Source: Flavobacterium proteolyticum (GTDB lineage: Bacteria > Bacteroidota > Bacteroidia > Flavobacteriales > Flavobacteriaceae). From it: DNA of 64,000 bases. Below are positions 1-7,771 of the stretch, in pieces. A model generated the notes under the pieces. That model ran no database searches, had not been told where the DNA came from, and saw only the letters and a program-made list of their open reading frames with translations. Numbering within the stretch: the first letter of the stretch is position 1; every line of letters begins with the position of its first letter. Location of the stretch: the NCBI RefSeq assembly GCF_015223105.1, contig NZ_JADFTZ010000003.1:186001-250000 (forward strand), written 5' to 3'. The position numbers and the translations under genes are program-made.

Positions 1-222
1 AATACTAAAACGTCTTTCGAGTACATTAAACATCAAAAACTGATTTCCATTAACTTTAATAAAAGGGGAAGCTATTAAAAAAACCAAAAGAAAATAACTC
101 AATAACTTTCTTTTATCGTAAAAAGGGCCAGAAGGTTTTTTAGGATAAATAAAATTTCTTTTTCCTTCTGCATTAATAGTTGCAATGGTATCTCTAAAGC
201 TTTCGTCTGGTAAATTTGACAT
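1..222 (-). CDS. ccoG: CcoG, cbb3 oxidase accessory ferredoxin-like protein (N-terminal part)
   Basis: The 5' end of a gene that runs off the left edge; 74 codons are visible. The protein starts MSNLPDESFRD, has a short basic segment with the motif YPKKPSGPFYDKR, and then a first membrane helix (about residues 38-56). This is the N-terminal pattern of CcoG (FixG/RdxA), a membrane protein with two 4Fe-4S ferredoxin-type centres linked to copper handling during cbb3 oxidase maturation. The iron-sulfur motifs lie outside the window. It follows ccoP on the same strand but is separated from it by a strong hairpin, so it may also have its own promoter. The assignment rests on the N-terminus plus gene context. 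Confidence 0.85.
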   Translation of the reverse strand, partial: MSNLPDESFRDTIATINAEGKRNFIYPKKPSGPFYDKRKLLSYFLLVFLIASPFIKVNGNQFLMFNVLERRFSI

Positions 223-242
223 AATTATGCAATTTTTAGTTT

Positions 243-277
243 AAAAAAGGTTTTGAGAATTTCCCAAAACCTTTTTT
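243..277 (-). terminator. Terminator between ccoP and ccoG
   Basis: A perfect 13-bp inverted repeat (AAAAAAGGTTTTG at 243-255 against CAAAACCTTTTTT at 265-277) with a 9-nt loop. It ends in a T-run on both strands. It follows the ccoP stop, so it probably ends or attenuates ccoNOQP transcription before ccoG. Confidence 0.8.
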
Positions 278-283
278 ATAAAT

Positions 284-1234
284 TTATTTTCCTGCAGGAG
301 CTTCTACTTTGGTAGAATCAACTACTGTTGTTGTTGCAGCTGCTGGAGCCGCTTCTGCTGTTTCAACCCAAATTTCTCCTTCGGCTGGTTTTCCTCCTGG
401 AGGATTAGATCCTTGTAAACTTAAAACATAACTTGCAACACTTTGAATATCTTTAGAAGATAAATTTTTATTCCAAGCCACCATTGATGGGTTATTTTTA
501 CTTCCTTCAGAAATTAACTTGAAGACATTTTTAATTCCTCCACCATTAATCCAATGTTTGTCAGTTAAATTTGGTCCAACTAAACCTCCACCATCAGCTT
601 TGTGACATGCTGCACAAGCATTTGTGAAAATTTCTTTCCCTTTTGCTAAACTTGCAGCATCTGTTAAAGCTACTACTGTTTCGTAACTTACTTCATCAGC
701 AGGGTCTTTAGGTAATTTAGATTTTTCTAATTCTGCTAATTCAACTTCTTTATTAAATTCTTCTGCTTGAGTATAGTCTCCAACAATGTGGAAACGTACT
801 AAATATACGGCTGCAAAAATAATTGTACCATAGAATAAATATACCCACCATGGTGGTAATACGTTGTCTAATTCTTTGATACCATCGTAGTCGTGATCTA
901 ACATGATATCTTCTTCTCTCTCCATTTCATTAGAACGAGTAAGTTTAGCAACAATATTTTGGTACCATTTACTTTCTGTAAAAGAAACCGATTGTGCATT
1001 TGCTAATTGTTCTTTTTGCTCATCTGTTAATAAATGATAGGTTACTTTATCAACAGCGTCGATTACAATTTCGATTGCGATTAATAAAAATAGGAATACT
1101 CCTAGAAATAAAGCTACCATAGGAAACTTTATAAAGGCTGGCCTGTCTCCTGAATCGATAAAATATTCCAAAGCTGCAAATACGACTGCAAACAGTAATG
1201 GAACTCTTACGTATGATGGAATTAATTTTTTCAT
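284..1234 (-). CDS. ccoP: Cytochrome c oxidase cbb3-type subunit III (CcoP), mono-haem
   Basis: A 316-residue membrane-anchored cytochrome c that passes electrons to the CcoN catalytic subunit. Hydrophobic helices lie at about 11-26, 38-60 and 129-147. They are followed by a periplasmic cytochrome c domain with one haem-binding motif, CAACH (207-211), and a methionine ligand in NPSMVAWN. The C-terminus is a low-complexity Ala/Pro/Thr tail. Proteobacterial CcoP usually carries two haem motifs; this form has one, which is common in Bacteroidota. The first two helices before the PPWW segment correspond to the extended CcoP N-terminus of this phylum. It is preceded by ccoQ and the fused ccoNO on the same strand. 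Confidence 0.93.
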   Translation of the reverse strand: MKKLIPSYVRVPLLFAVVFAALEYFIDSGDRPAFIKFPMVALFLGVFLFLLIAIEIVIDAVDKVTYHLLTDEQKEQLANAQSVSFTESKWYQNIVAKLTRSNEMEREEDIMLDHDYDGIKELDNVLPPWWVYLFYGTIIFAAVYLVRFHIVGDYTQAEEFNKEVELAELEKSKLPKDPADEVSYETVVALTDAASLAKGKEIFTNACAACHKADGGGLVGPNLTDKHWINGGGIKNVFKLISEGSKNNPSMVAWNKNLSSKDIQSVASYVLSLQGSNPPGGKPAEGEIWVETAEAAPAAATTTVVDSTKVEAPAGK

Positions 1235-1265
1235 TTGTTGAAAATTTTATGTTAAGAGAACCTGA

Positions 1266-1307
1266 ACAACCACGATACTACCCAAAAATTACAAACATCA
1301 TGGTTGT
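1266..1307 (-). other. Intercistronic hairpin between ccoQ and ccoP
   Basis: Within the 101-bp ccoQ-ccoP gap, 1266-1276 and 1297-1307 form an 11-bp inverted repeat. In the minus-strand RNA it pairs fully, using one U-G pair, around a 20-nt loop. There is no T-run after it, so it looks more like an RNA-processing or stability element than a terminator. Confidence 0.5.
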
Positions 1308-1335
1308 ATCAGTTTCTCGATAATTTTAATTATAA

Positions 1336-1506
1336 CTATTCGTCGTTTAAAGGCATTTCGCTAATTTCTTTGATTTTTTCTTTGCTGTAAGTAAATGCCC
1401 AAATTGTGAACAATACAAACGCTGTAAAGAAAATAGTCAACGAAATGATTGGATAAATATCTACTCCTGCAATAGTTTCCAAATTATGTTTAATGAACTT
1501 TAGCAT
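1336..1506 (-). CDS. ccoQ: CcoQ-like small subunit of cbb3 oxidase
   Basis: A 56-residue ORF starting MLKFIKHNLETIAGV, with a single hydrophobic helix (about residues 18-39) and a charged C-terminal tail ending MPLNDE. Its position between ccoNO and ccoP, its size and its one-helix topology fit CcoQ (FixQ), a small subunit that stabilises CcoP association in other bacteria. The ATG lies 5 nt after the ccoNO stop, so the two are probably translated from one message. Sequence conservation in CcoQ is weak, so the name rests largely on position and topology. Confidence 0.8.
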   Translation of the reverse strand: MLKFIKHNLETIAGVDIYPIISLTIFFTAFVLFTIWAFTYSKEKIKEISEMPLNDE

Positions 1507-1511
1507 AACTT

Positions 1512-3689
1512 TTATTTTTTAACTTGAGTATCAGTACCTAATCTTTGTAAGTATGCAATCAACGCTACAATCTCTCTATCTTTTAATTTTGATGTTGTGT
1601 TTCCACCAAAAGATTTCTTAATATCAGGGTTCGCTAACAAGTTTGCTTCAATTTTGCTTGCTTGTTCGTCCATATGTTTAAGAGCATTATTAATATCTGC
1701 TTCAGTATAAGGAACTCCTAAAGTTACCATGGTTCTCATTTTGTCTTGAATAGTTGAATTATCTAACTCATTTTTAATTAACCATTGGTATCTTGGCATA
1801 ATTGATTTTTCATTTAATCCTTGAGGATCGTACATATGGTTAAAATGCCATACATCATCTCTACCTCCATTAAATGGTTTTCCTTTAACACCTTCACGAG
1901 CTAAATCCGGACCTGTACGTTTAGAACCCCATAAGAATGGATGATCGTAAACAAATTCTCCTGCTTTAGAATAGTCACCATAACGCTCAACTTCTGAACG
2001 GAACGGGCGAACCATTTGAGAGTGACATCCCACACAACCTTCACGGATGTATAAATCTCTACCTTGCAACTCAAGTGGTGTATATGGTTTAACTGACGAA
2101 ATTGTTGGAATATTTGATTTTACTAAAATTGTTGGTAAAATTTGAATTAAACCACCAATCAAAATTGCTATAGTAGTCAAAACCATAAATTGAACTGGTT
2201 TTCTTTCTAACCAAGAGTGTAATTTTTCTCCTTTTAAACGGTTTGGAGAAATTACAGCTAATGCTGGAGCTTCAACTAATTCGTTTTCAACTGGAGAACC
2301 TTGTCTAACGGTTCTAATTACATTGTAAACTAATACGATAACCCCTGTAAGATATAATGTTCCTCCTACTGCACGCATCCAATACATTGGCATAATTTCA
2401 GTTACCGTTTCAAGGAAGTTACCATATTGTAATGCTCCACCATCTGGTTTGAATTGTTTCCACATAGAAGCTTGAGTAAATCCTGCAACATATAATGGAA
2501 GCGAATATAAAATAATCCCTAAAGTACCAATCCAGAAATGGAAATTCGCTAATTTTTCAGAGAATAATTTTGTTTTTGTCATTCTTGGGATTAACCAATA
2601 AATCATACCGAATGATAAGAAACCATTCCAAGCTAAAGCTCCAACGTGAACGTGAGCAATAATCCAGTCTGTAAAGTGTGCAATTGCGTTAACGTTTTTC
2701 AATGATAACATTGGACCTTCAAAAGTAGCCATACCATAACCTGTAATGGCTACTACGAAGAATTTCAATACCGCATCAGTACGTACTTTATCCCAAACAC
2801 CTCTTAAGGTTAATAAACCATTAATCATACCTCCCCAAGATGGAGCAATCAACATCACAGAGAAAACAACTCCTAAATTCTGAGCCCAATCAGGTAAAGC
2901 AGTATATAATAAGTGGTGAGGTCCAGCCCAAATGTAAATGAAGATTAACGACCAAAAGTGGATAATTGATAATCTATAAGAATATACAGGGCGATTTGCT
3001 ACTTTAGGTACGAAGTAATACATCATTCCTAAAAATGGTGTAGTTAAGAAGAATGCTACCGCATTGTGTCCGTACCACCATTGTACTAAAGCATCTTGAA
3101 CACCTGCATAAATTGAATATGATTTCATTCCTGATAACGAAACAGGTAGTTCTAAACTGTTAAAGATGTGAAGTACCGCAACTGTTACAAATGTTGCAAT
3201 GTAAAACCAAATAGCTACATAAATATGACGTTCTCTTCTTTTAATAATGGTTCCAATCATATTGATACCAAAAACTACCCAAATAAGAGCAATTGCAATG
3301 TCGATTGGCCATTCTAATTCGGCATATTCTTTAGAAGTAGAATAACCTAATGGTAAAGTAATGGCTGCAGCAACTATAATTAACTGCCAACCCCAAAAAT
3401 GAATTTTACTCAAAAGGTCGCTAAACATTCTTGCTTTTAATAAACGCTGCATTGAGTAATAAATACCTGCAAACATTGCGTTTCCAACGAAGGCAAAAAT
3501 AACTGCATTGGTGTGTAAAGGTCTTAAGCGTCCAAAACTTAAAAACGATATGCCGCTGGTTAAGTTTGGAAACAAAAATAGGAAAGCTAAAATAAGCCCC
3601 ACTAACATCCCTACTACACCAAAGACTATACTAGCGTAGAGGAAATTCCTTACAATTTTGTTGTCGTAATAAAATTGTTGCTTCTCCAT
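1512..3689 (-). CDS. ccoNO: Fused cbb3 oxidase subunits I and II (CcoN-CcoO)
   Basis: A 725-residue fusion of the catalytic haem-copper subunit and the mono-haem cytochrome c subunit of cbb3 oxidase, the high-affinity terminal oxidase. Residues 1 to about 465 are CcoN, with about twelve helices. Haem and CuB histidines are visible in LHTNAVIF, YGHNAVAFF, AGPHHLLYTALPDW and AHVHVGALAWNGF. After a linker, a helix near 498-522 anchors CcoO. Its haem motif CVGCHSQMVRPFRSE lies near residue 550 and is followed by WGSKRTGPDLAREG. The fusion is typical of Bacteroidota; most other phyla carry ccoN and ccoO as separate genes. Only 2 nt separate it from ccoS upstream. Confidence 0.96.
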   Translation of the reverse strand: MEKQQFYYDNKIVRNFLYASIVFGVVGMLVGLILAFLFLFPNLTSGISFLSFGRLRPLHTNAVIFAFVGNAMFAGIYYSMQRLLKARMFSDLLSKIHFWGWQLIIVAAAITLPLGYSTSKEYAELEWPIDIAIALIWVVFGINMIGTIIKRRERHIYVAIWFYIATFVTVAVLHIFNSLELPVSLSGMKSYSIYAGVQDALVQWWYGHNAVAFFLTTPFLGMMYYFVPKVANRPVYSYRLSIIHFWSLIFIYIWAGPHHLLYTALPDWAQNLGVVFSVMLIAPSWGGMINGLLTLRGVWDKVRTDAVLKFFVVAITGYGMATFEGPMLSLKNVNAIAHFTDWIIAHVHVGALAWNGFLSFGMIYWLIPRMTKTKLFSEKLANFHFWIGTLGIILYSLPLYVAGFTQASMWKQFKPDGGALQYGNFLETVTEIMPMYWMRAVGGTLYLTGVIVLVYNVIRTVRQGSPVENELVEAPALAVISPNRLKGEKLHSWLERKPVQFMVLTTIAILIGGLIQILPTILVKSNIPTISSVKPYTPLELQGRDLYIREGCVGCHSQMVRPFRSEVERYGDYSKAGEFVYDHPFLWGSKRTGPDLAREGVKGKPFNGGRDDVWHFNHMYDPQGLNEKSIMPRYQWLIKNELDNSTIQDKMRTMVTLGVPYTEADINNALKHMDEQASKIEANLLANPDIKKSFGGNTTSKLKDREIVALIAYLQRLGTDTQVKK

Positions 3690-3691
3690 AA

Positions 3692-3889
3692 TTAGATTGA
3701 TTTTTGTTTTTCTGTTTGTATTAATTTGTTAGGATTTTCTTTTTTCACTATTTCATCATCAAATAACATTCTGACCGATGGTGTATAGTCATCATCGTAC
3801 TGTCCACTTTTAACTGCTTTTATAAAAGCACCTAAAAAGACAATCGCTACTACTATACTAATTGTGATTAATAAATAAATGACACTCAT
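3692..3889 (-). CDS. ccoS: CcoS, cbb3 oxidase maturation protein
   Basis: A 65-residue protein with one N-terminal helix (about 3-25) and the motif AVKSGQYDDDYTPSVRMLFDDE. This matches CcoS, a small membrane protein needed for cofactor insertion into cbb3 oxidase. It is the first gene of the ccoS-ccoNO-ccoQ-ccoP run and stops 2 nt before ccoNO. It has its own promoter in the 83-bp gap behind ccoI: a perfect -7 element (3907-3914) and a Crp/Fnr-type palindrome (3935-3952) centred about 36 bp upstream of it. Transcription of the oxidase structural genes therefore appears to start here rather than at ccoI. Confidence 0.93.
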   Translation of the reverse strand: MSVIYLLITISIVVAIVFLGAFIKAVKSGQYDDDYTPSVRMLFDDEIVKKENPNKLIQTEKQKSI

Positions 3890-3906
3890 ACCTTAAATTG
3901 TGTTAA

Positions 3907-3914
3907 CAAAGTTA
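3907..3914 (-). promoter_or_regulatory. -7 element of the ccoS-ccoNOQP promoter
   Basis: TAACTTTG on the minus strand matches the Bacteroidota consensus TAnnTTTG. It lies 18 bp upstream of the ccoS ATG. No good TTTG -33 element is present, as expected for an activator-dependent promoter. Confidence 0.65.
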
Positions 3915-3934
3915 CTTCCACCCGTTTTTATAAA

Positions 3935-3952
3935 ACATGATTTTTATCATGT
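3935..3952 (-). promoter_or_regulatory. Crp/Fnr-type operator upstream of ccoS
   Basis: A perfect palindrome, ACATGAT-TTTT-ATCATGT, with 7-bp arms, contains the TGAT-N4-ATCA core of Fnr-family sites. Its centre (3943.5) is 36.5 bp upstream of the end of the -7 element. That puts it near -41 to -42 of the predicted start, the usual class II activator position. Confidence 0.75.
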
Positions 3953-3972
3953 ATTAAAATTTTCTTAAATAA

Positions 3973-6360
3973 TTACTTTTTATTAGCAAATAAATTGGTC
4001 ATTATAGTTACAAAACTTACAATAGTTATGGTGCTCAATGGCATAATTATCGCCGCTACAATAGGATCTAACTTACCTGTTACAGCATAACTCAATCCAA
4101 CTACATTATATAATAAGGAAAGACCAAAACTCATGTAAATTGTCTTCATGGCGTTTTTAGAATAGCGCATAAAAAAGGCTATTTTATCGAATTGTGTGGC
4201 ATCTAAAATTCCATCACAAGCTGGTGAGAATACATTAACGTTTTCTGAAATGGATAATCCTAAATTACTTTGCGCTAATGCTCCAGCATCGTTTAACCCA
4301 TCGCCAACCATCATGACATTTTTGCCTTCTTTTTGCAATTGTTCAATGTATTGTAGTTTTTGCTCTGGCTTTTGATTGAAAACTAAAGTCGTTTTCGTTG
4401 GCAACATTTTCTCCAATATTCTCTTTTCACCATCATTATCACCAGATAAAACTACTAAATTGTAATGTTTAGCCAAATCGGAAAACAAATCTTCTAATCC
4501 TTTTCTGTATTGATTATTGAACACATAACTTCCTTTGTAAACACCATTGATTTCCACATGCACTTTCGTTTTCTTATGCGTGTTTTCGGTCATGGTTTTT
4601 AAGAATTGTGAAGAACCTAATTTTATGGTATTTCCTTCAATTTCTGCAAAAATTCCTTTTCCAATGATTTCCTCAAAGTTTGAAGTTTCTACTTTTTCTT
4701 GATTCGGAATAAAATCATATAATCTTCTACTTAATGGATGATTAGAACCACGTAAAACGTTTTTCAATAATCTTAATTCGGAAGAATTTAATTCCGTTCC
4801 TTCATAAGTAATAGCTGTTTTTTTATTGGTTGTAATCGTTCCTGTTTTATCGAAAACAATCGTATCTACTTTGGCTAATTGTTCTACAACTAAAGCATTT
4901 TTCAAGTACAATTTTCGCTTGCCTAGAATTCGCAACACATTTCCTAATGTAAACGGAGCCGTTAATGCCAATGCACACGGACAAGCCACAATCAAAATCG
5001 CAGTGAAAACATTAAATGCTGTAGTAACATCAATAAATATCCAATAGATAAAAGATACTATAGCTAAAGCCAATAAAGTTGGCGTAAAATAACGACTAAT
5101 TCTATCGGTAATGGTTTTATGTTGTTGTTCTACGCGTTTTTGGAAGACGTCGTTACTCCACAATTGGGTTAAGTAACTTTGGGAAACCGAAAATAAAACT
5201 TCCATTTCGATGACTTTTCCCATTTGTTTTCCGCCTGCGAAGACTTTGTCGCCTGATTTTTTCTCAATCGGAACTGCTTCGCCTGTTACGAAACTGTAAT
5301 CAATAGAAGCTTTTTCGGAAATTAAAATCCCGTCTACCGGAATTAACTCTTGATTTCGAATCAACAATCGATCGCCTTTTTGGATATCATATACTTGAAC
5401 TGATTCTTCATCTCCATTTGGTAAAACCTTTGTAATTGCAATTGGAAAATACGATTTATAATCGCGTTCAAATGAAAGGAAATCGTAAGTTTTTTGTTGG
5501 AACAGTTTTCCTAATAGCATAAAGAAAATTAATCCTGCCATACTATCAAAGAAACCTTGACCATAATCGAAAACAATATCGACCGTACTTCTTACGAACA
5601 TCACTACAATTCCTAAAGCAATTGGAATATCAATATTCAACAAACCTGATTTTATGCTTTTCCAAGCGGAAACGTAATATCCCGAAGCCGAATAAACAAA
5701 CGTAGGAAGCGATAATCCAAAAATTAACCAACGGAAAAATCCTCGGTATTGATCAATCCAATATTCTTCTACTTCAAAATATTCGGGAAACGAAAGCAGC
5801 ATAATATTTCCAAAACAGAAAAACGCTACTCCTATTTTATAAATTAAAGTTCGGTCGACTTTTTTCTTGCCTTCATCAAAATTTTCTAAAGAAATATAAG
5901 GTTCGTAACCAATCGAACTCAATAAGTAAACAATATCTTTTAAAGAAGTTTGCTCGGGATTGAACGTAACTCGGACTTTCTTTTCGCCAAAATTAACTTG
6001 CGAAGCGTTTATTCCTGGTTGAAGCTTTTGTAGATTTTCCAGAATCCAAATACACGAACTACAGTGTATATGAGGAATGTAGAGTGAAACAATATGTGTT
6101 GTACGCTCTTGGAATTCCAATAATTTTGTAACAATTTCTTCATTGTCTAAAAAGTCATATTTGCCCTGAATGTCTTGTGGAGTAGCGCCGGGTGCTGCCT
6201 GAAAATCATAATAACACGTTAGGTCGTTTTGACTAAAAATCTCGTAAACGGTTTTACAACCATTGCAACAAAACTTTTTTTCGTCAAATACAATCTCGTC
6301 TTTTTTTATAATTTCATTACCACAATGGAAACAATTTTCTGTGTCCATAAATTTGCTCAT
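3973..6360 (-). CDS. ccoI: Copper-translocating P-type ATPase CcoI (cbb3 assembly)
   Basis: A heavy-metal P1B ATPase that supplies copper for cbb3 oxidase. It has an N-terminal zinc-finger-like region (CFHCGNE, FCCNGCKTVYEIF), a metal-binding domain with HIHCSSCIWILENL, eight membrane helices with the CPC transport motif (ACPCALAL), the phosphorylation motif DKTGTIT and the hinge GDGLNDAGAL. The reading frame extends upstream to 6375, but the predicted -7 element occupies 6373-6380, so that start would fall before the transcript. The ATG at 6360 is chosen; another in-frame ATG at 6348 also fits. The divergent neighbour is a Crp/Fnr regulator, and a palindrome at 6402-6417 lies between them. 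Confidence 0.93.
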   Translation of the reverse strand: MSKFMDTENCFHCGNEIIKKDEIVFDEKKFCCNGCKTVYEIFSQNDLTCYYDFQAAPGATPQDIQGKYDFLDNEEIVTKLLEFQERTTHIVSLYIPHIHCSSCIWILENLQKLQPGINASQVNFGEKKVRVTFNPEQTSLKDIVYLLSSIGYEPYISLENFDEGKKKVDRTLIYKIGVAFFCFGNIMLLSFPEYFEVEEYWIDQYRGFFRWLIFGLSLPTFVYSASGYYVSAWKSIKSGLLNIDIPIALGIVVMFVRSTVDIVFDYGQGFFDSMAGLIFFMLLGKLFQQKTYDFLSFERDYKSYFPIAITKVLPNGDEESVQVYDIQKGDRLLIRNQELIPVDGILISEKASIDYSFVTGEAVPIEKKSGDKVFAGGKQMGKVIEMEVLFSVSQSYLTQLWSNDVFQKRVEQQHKTITDRISRYFTPTLLALAIVSFIYWIFIDVTTAFNVFTAILIVACPCALALTAPFTLGNVLRILGKRKLYLKNALVVEQLAKVDTIVFDKTGTITTNKKTAITYEGTELNSSELRLLKNVLRGSNHPLSRRLYDFIPNQEKVETSNFEEIIGKGIFAEIEGNTIKLGSSQFLKTMTENTHKKTKVHVEINGVYKGSYVFNNQYRKGLEDLFSDLAKHYNLVVLSGDNDGEKRILEKMLPTKTTLVFNQKPEQKLQYIEQLQKEGKNVMMVGDGLNDAGALAQSNLGLSISENVNVFSPACDGILDATQFDKIAFFMRYSKNAMKTIYMSFGLSLLYNVVGLSYAVTGKLDPIVAAIIMPLSTITIVSFVTIMTNLFANKK

Positions 6361-6372
6361 TTTACCTGTGAA

Positions 6373-6380
6373 CAAATTTC
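6373..6380 (-). promoter_or_regulatory. Candidate -7 element of ccoI
   Basis: GAAATTTG on the minus strand has one mismatch to TAnnTTTG. Its end is 36.5 bp from the centre of the palindrome at 6402-6417, exactly the spacing seen at ccoS. That shared spacing supports this otherwise weak match. Confidence 0.5.
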
Positions 6381-6401
6381 CAACTTAACCATAAAACAAA
6401 A

Positions 6402-6417
6402 TATGATATTTATCATA
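6402..6417. promoter_or_regulatory. Crp/Fnr-type operator between ccoI and the regulator gene
   Basis: The palindrome TATGAT-ATTT-ATCATA shares the TGAT-N4-ATCA core with the ccoS site. It is at activator distance from the ccoI promoter. It also overlaps the expected -33 region of the divergent regulator gene (-7 at 6425-6432), where bound protein would repress. Confidence 0.7.
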
Positions 6418-6424
6418 CTTTGAT

Positions 6425-6432
6425 TATCTTTG
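6425..6432 (+). promoter_or_regulatory. -7 element of the Crp/Fnr regulator gene
   Basis: TATCTTTG is a perfect match to TAnnTTTG, 26 bp before the ATG at 6459. Its -33 region would fall inside the palindrome at 6402-6417. Confidence 0.65.
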
Positions 6433-6458
6433 TATTCAAACTCTAAACATTTCTTAAA

Positions 6459-7136
6459 ATGAGTAAATGCGAACAGTGTATCGTAAGACAGTTTAGTTCG
6501 TTAAAGGCCTTAAACAAAGAAGAACTTCTTAGAATGGCCGATTGTAAGACTTCTTACACCATTAAAAAAGGCGAACCTATCTTTGAAGAAGGTGAAGTTA
6601 CCAATGGAATTTATTGTGTTAAAGACGGTGTTTGCAAGTTGTCGAAACTTAGCGATAATGGAAAAGATCAAATTGTAAAATTGGTAAAACCAGGCGAATT
6701 ATTAGGGCAACGTTCGATGATTAGTGACGAACCTGCTAATTTGAGTGCCGTTGCTTTAGAAGATATGGAAGTTTGTTTCATTCCGAGAAGTGAAATCATG
6801 CAGTTTTTTACGCAAAATAACCAGTTTTCTATGAATGTGATGAAAACCATTTGCGATGATTTAAAGGATGCCGATGATCACATGGTAAACATGGCACAGA
6901 AAACCGTTCGCCAACGTTTAGCCGAAACTTTAATTTACTTAGAAGATACTTTTGGTAAAAACGAAGATGGCACGCTACATATTCAATTATCAAGAGAAGA
7001 ATTAGCGGGAATGATTGGAACTGCTACTGAAAGTTGTATTCGCTTACTTTCCGAATTAAATAAATCTGAATATATTGAGTTGATTGGTAAGAAAATCAAA
7101 CTTTTAGATAAAAATAAATTAAAACGATTAACATAA
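6459..7136 (+). CDS. Crp/Fnr-family transcriptional regulator
   Basis: A 225-residue regulator with an N-terminal CxxC (C4, C7) and C29, a cyclic-nucleotide-binding-like beta-barrel (about 25-130, including KPGELLGQRSMI), a dimerisation helix and a C-terminal winged helix (LSREELAGMIGTATESCIRLL). In the recognition helix, ESCIR keeps the Glu and Arg that read TGAT half-sites in Fnr, with Ile where Fnr has Ser. The cysteine spacing is not that of E. coli Fnr, so iron-sulfur binding is possible but unproven. It is divergent from ccoI, and TGAT-N4-ATCA palindromes sit at both cco promoters. It is therefore the obvious candidate for oxygen-responsive control of this cluster and probably of its own expression. 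Confidence 0.9.
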   Translation: MSKCEQCIVRQFSSLKALNKEELLRMADCKTSYTIKKGEPIFEEGEVTNGIYCVKDGVCKLSKLSDNGKDQIVKLVKPGELLGQRSMISDEPANLSAVALEDMEVCFIPRSEIMQFFTQNNQFSMNVMKTICDDLKDADDHMVNMAQKTVRQRLAETLIYLEDTFGKNEDGTLHIQLSREELAGMIGTATESCIRLLSELNKSEYIELIGKKIKLLDKNKLKRLT

Positions 7137-7139
7137 GAG

Positions 7140-7165
7140 AATCCGCTGAAGAGCGGATTTTTTGT
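7140..7165 (+). terminator. Terminator of the Crp/Fnr regulator gene
   Basis: Stem AATCCGCT (7140-7147), loop GAAG, stem AGCGGATT (7152-7159), then a T-run. A 20-nt inverted copy occurs at 7749-7768. Confidence 0.85.
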
Positions 7166-7271
7166 TGGGAGGAATTGTAAGATTTTTTATATTTACAGAA
7201 ATAATAAAGTATAATAATTATCATTCACAAACGAGTTGACAACATTTTATTATATCAAACAGAAAGTAAAC

Positions 7272-7688
7272 ATGAAAGTAAAAGTCCTGACATATTCAAT
7301 AATTAGTTTTGTATTACAAAACATATGGACCTTGTATTTATTCTTTGATTATTTTACTGAAAAAGAACAAATGTTTCATGGCTTAGGTTTATTTTTTAAT
7401 TTTGTACATAGCATGATTTATGCTGTTGGACTTGGCTGTTTTTTGTTAGTCCTCAGATTGGTTATGTTTTTAAAAAACAAATCAAATCCTTTAAAATCAA
7501 ACTTCATTTATATTCTTTGTGGAATATTTAACTTAAATATTTTCATTGTTTGGTTGATTTGTATAATCTTAAAGATTTTAGAAATTGGTAATGGAATGTT
7601 GGCAAGTTTTGCTTTTGGTTCTTTATTAATTTCAGGTTTTATAATTTCAGATATATACAAATCGTGTTTCAAAATAAGAAATGATTGA
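7272..7688 (+). CDS. Small four-helix membrane protein, unknown function
   Basis: I do not recognise this protein. From the ATG at 7272 it has 138 residues and four predicted membrane helices with short polar loops, starting MKVKVLTYSIISFVLQ and ending near SDIYKSCFKIRND. The frame could start at 7236, but the extra twelve residues (MTTFYYIKQKVN) lack a hydrophobic or conserved look. It sits alone between two genes that converge on it, and identical terminators in opposite orientation flank it. This suggests a later insertion into what was once a single shared terminator region. No DNA-binding, enzymatic or lipoprotein motif is visible. Confidence 0.6.
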   Translation: MKVKVLTYSIISFVLQNIWTLYLFFDYFTEKEQMFHGLGLFFNFVHSMIYAVGLGCFLLVLRLVMFLKNKSNPLKSNFIYILCGIFNLNIFIVWLICIILKILEIGNGMLASFAFGSLLISGFIISDIYKSCFKIRND

Positions 7689-7748
7689 GAAATAAACCGA
7701 TTACATAGCACCCGATAGCGCTGAATTGCATTCCATACCCACAAAAAA

Positions 7749-7768
7749 AATCCGCTCTTCAGCGGATT
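7749..7768 (-). terminator. Terminator of the rhodanese gene
   Basis: AATCCGCT (7749-7756), loop CTTC, AGCGGATT (7761-7768), followed on the minus strand by eight T. It is the exact reverse complement of the 20-nt stem-loop at 7140-7159. Confidence 0.85.
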
Positions 7769-7771
7769 TCT

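Noticed and set aside
284-1234. CcoP as a truncated two-haem protein
   Set aside because: Only one CxxCH is present, but the frame and C-terminus are intact and mono-haem CcoP is normal in Bacteroidota.
4826-5047. Plus-strand open frame opposite ccoI
   Set aside because: It lies entirely within the conserved membrane and CPC region of ccoI on the other strand, has no promoter and no recognisable product.
6361-6375. Upstream ATG of ccoI at 6375
   Set aside because: It falls within the predicted -7 element and upstream of the expected transcription start. The ATG at 6360 or 6348 fits better.
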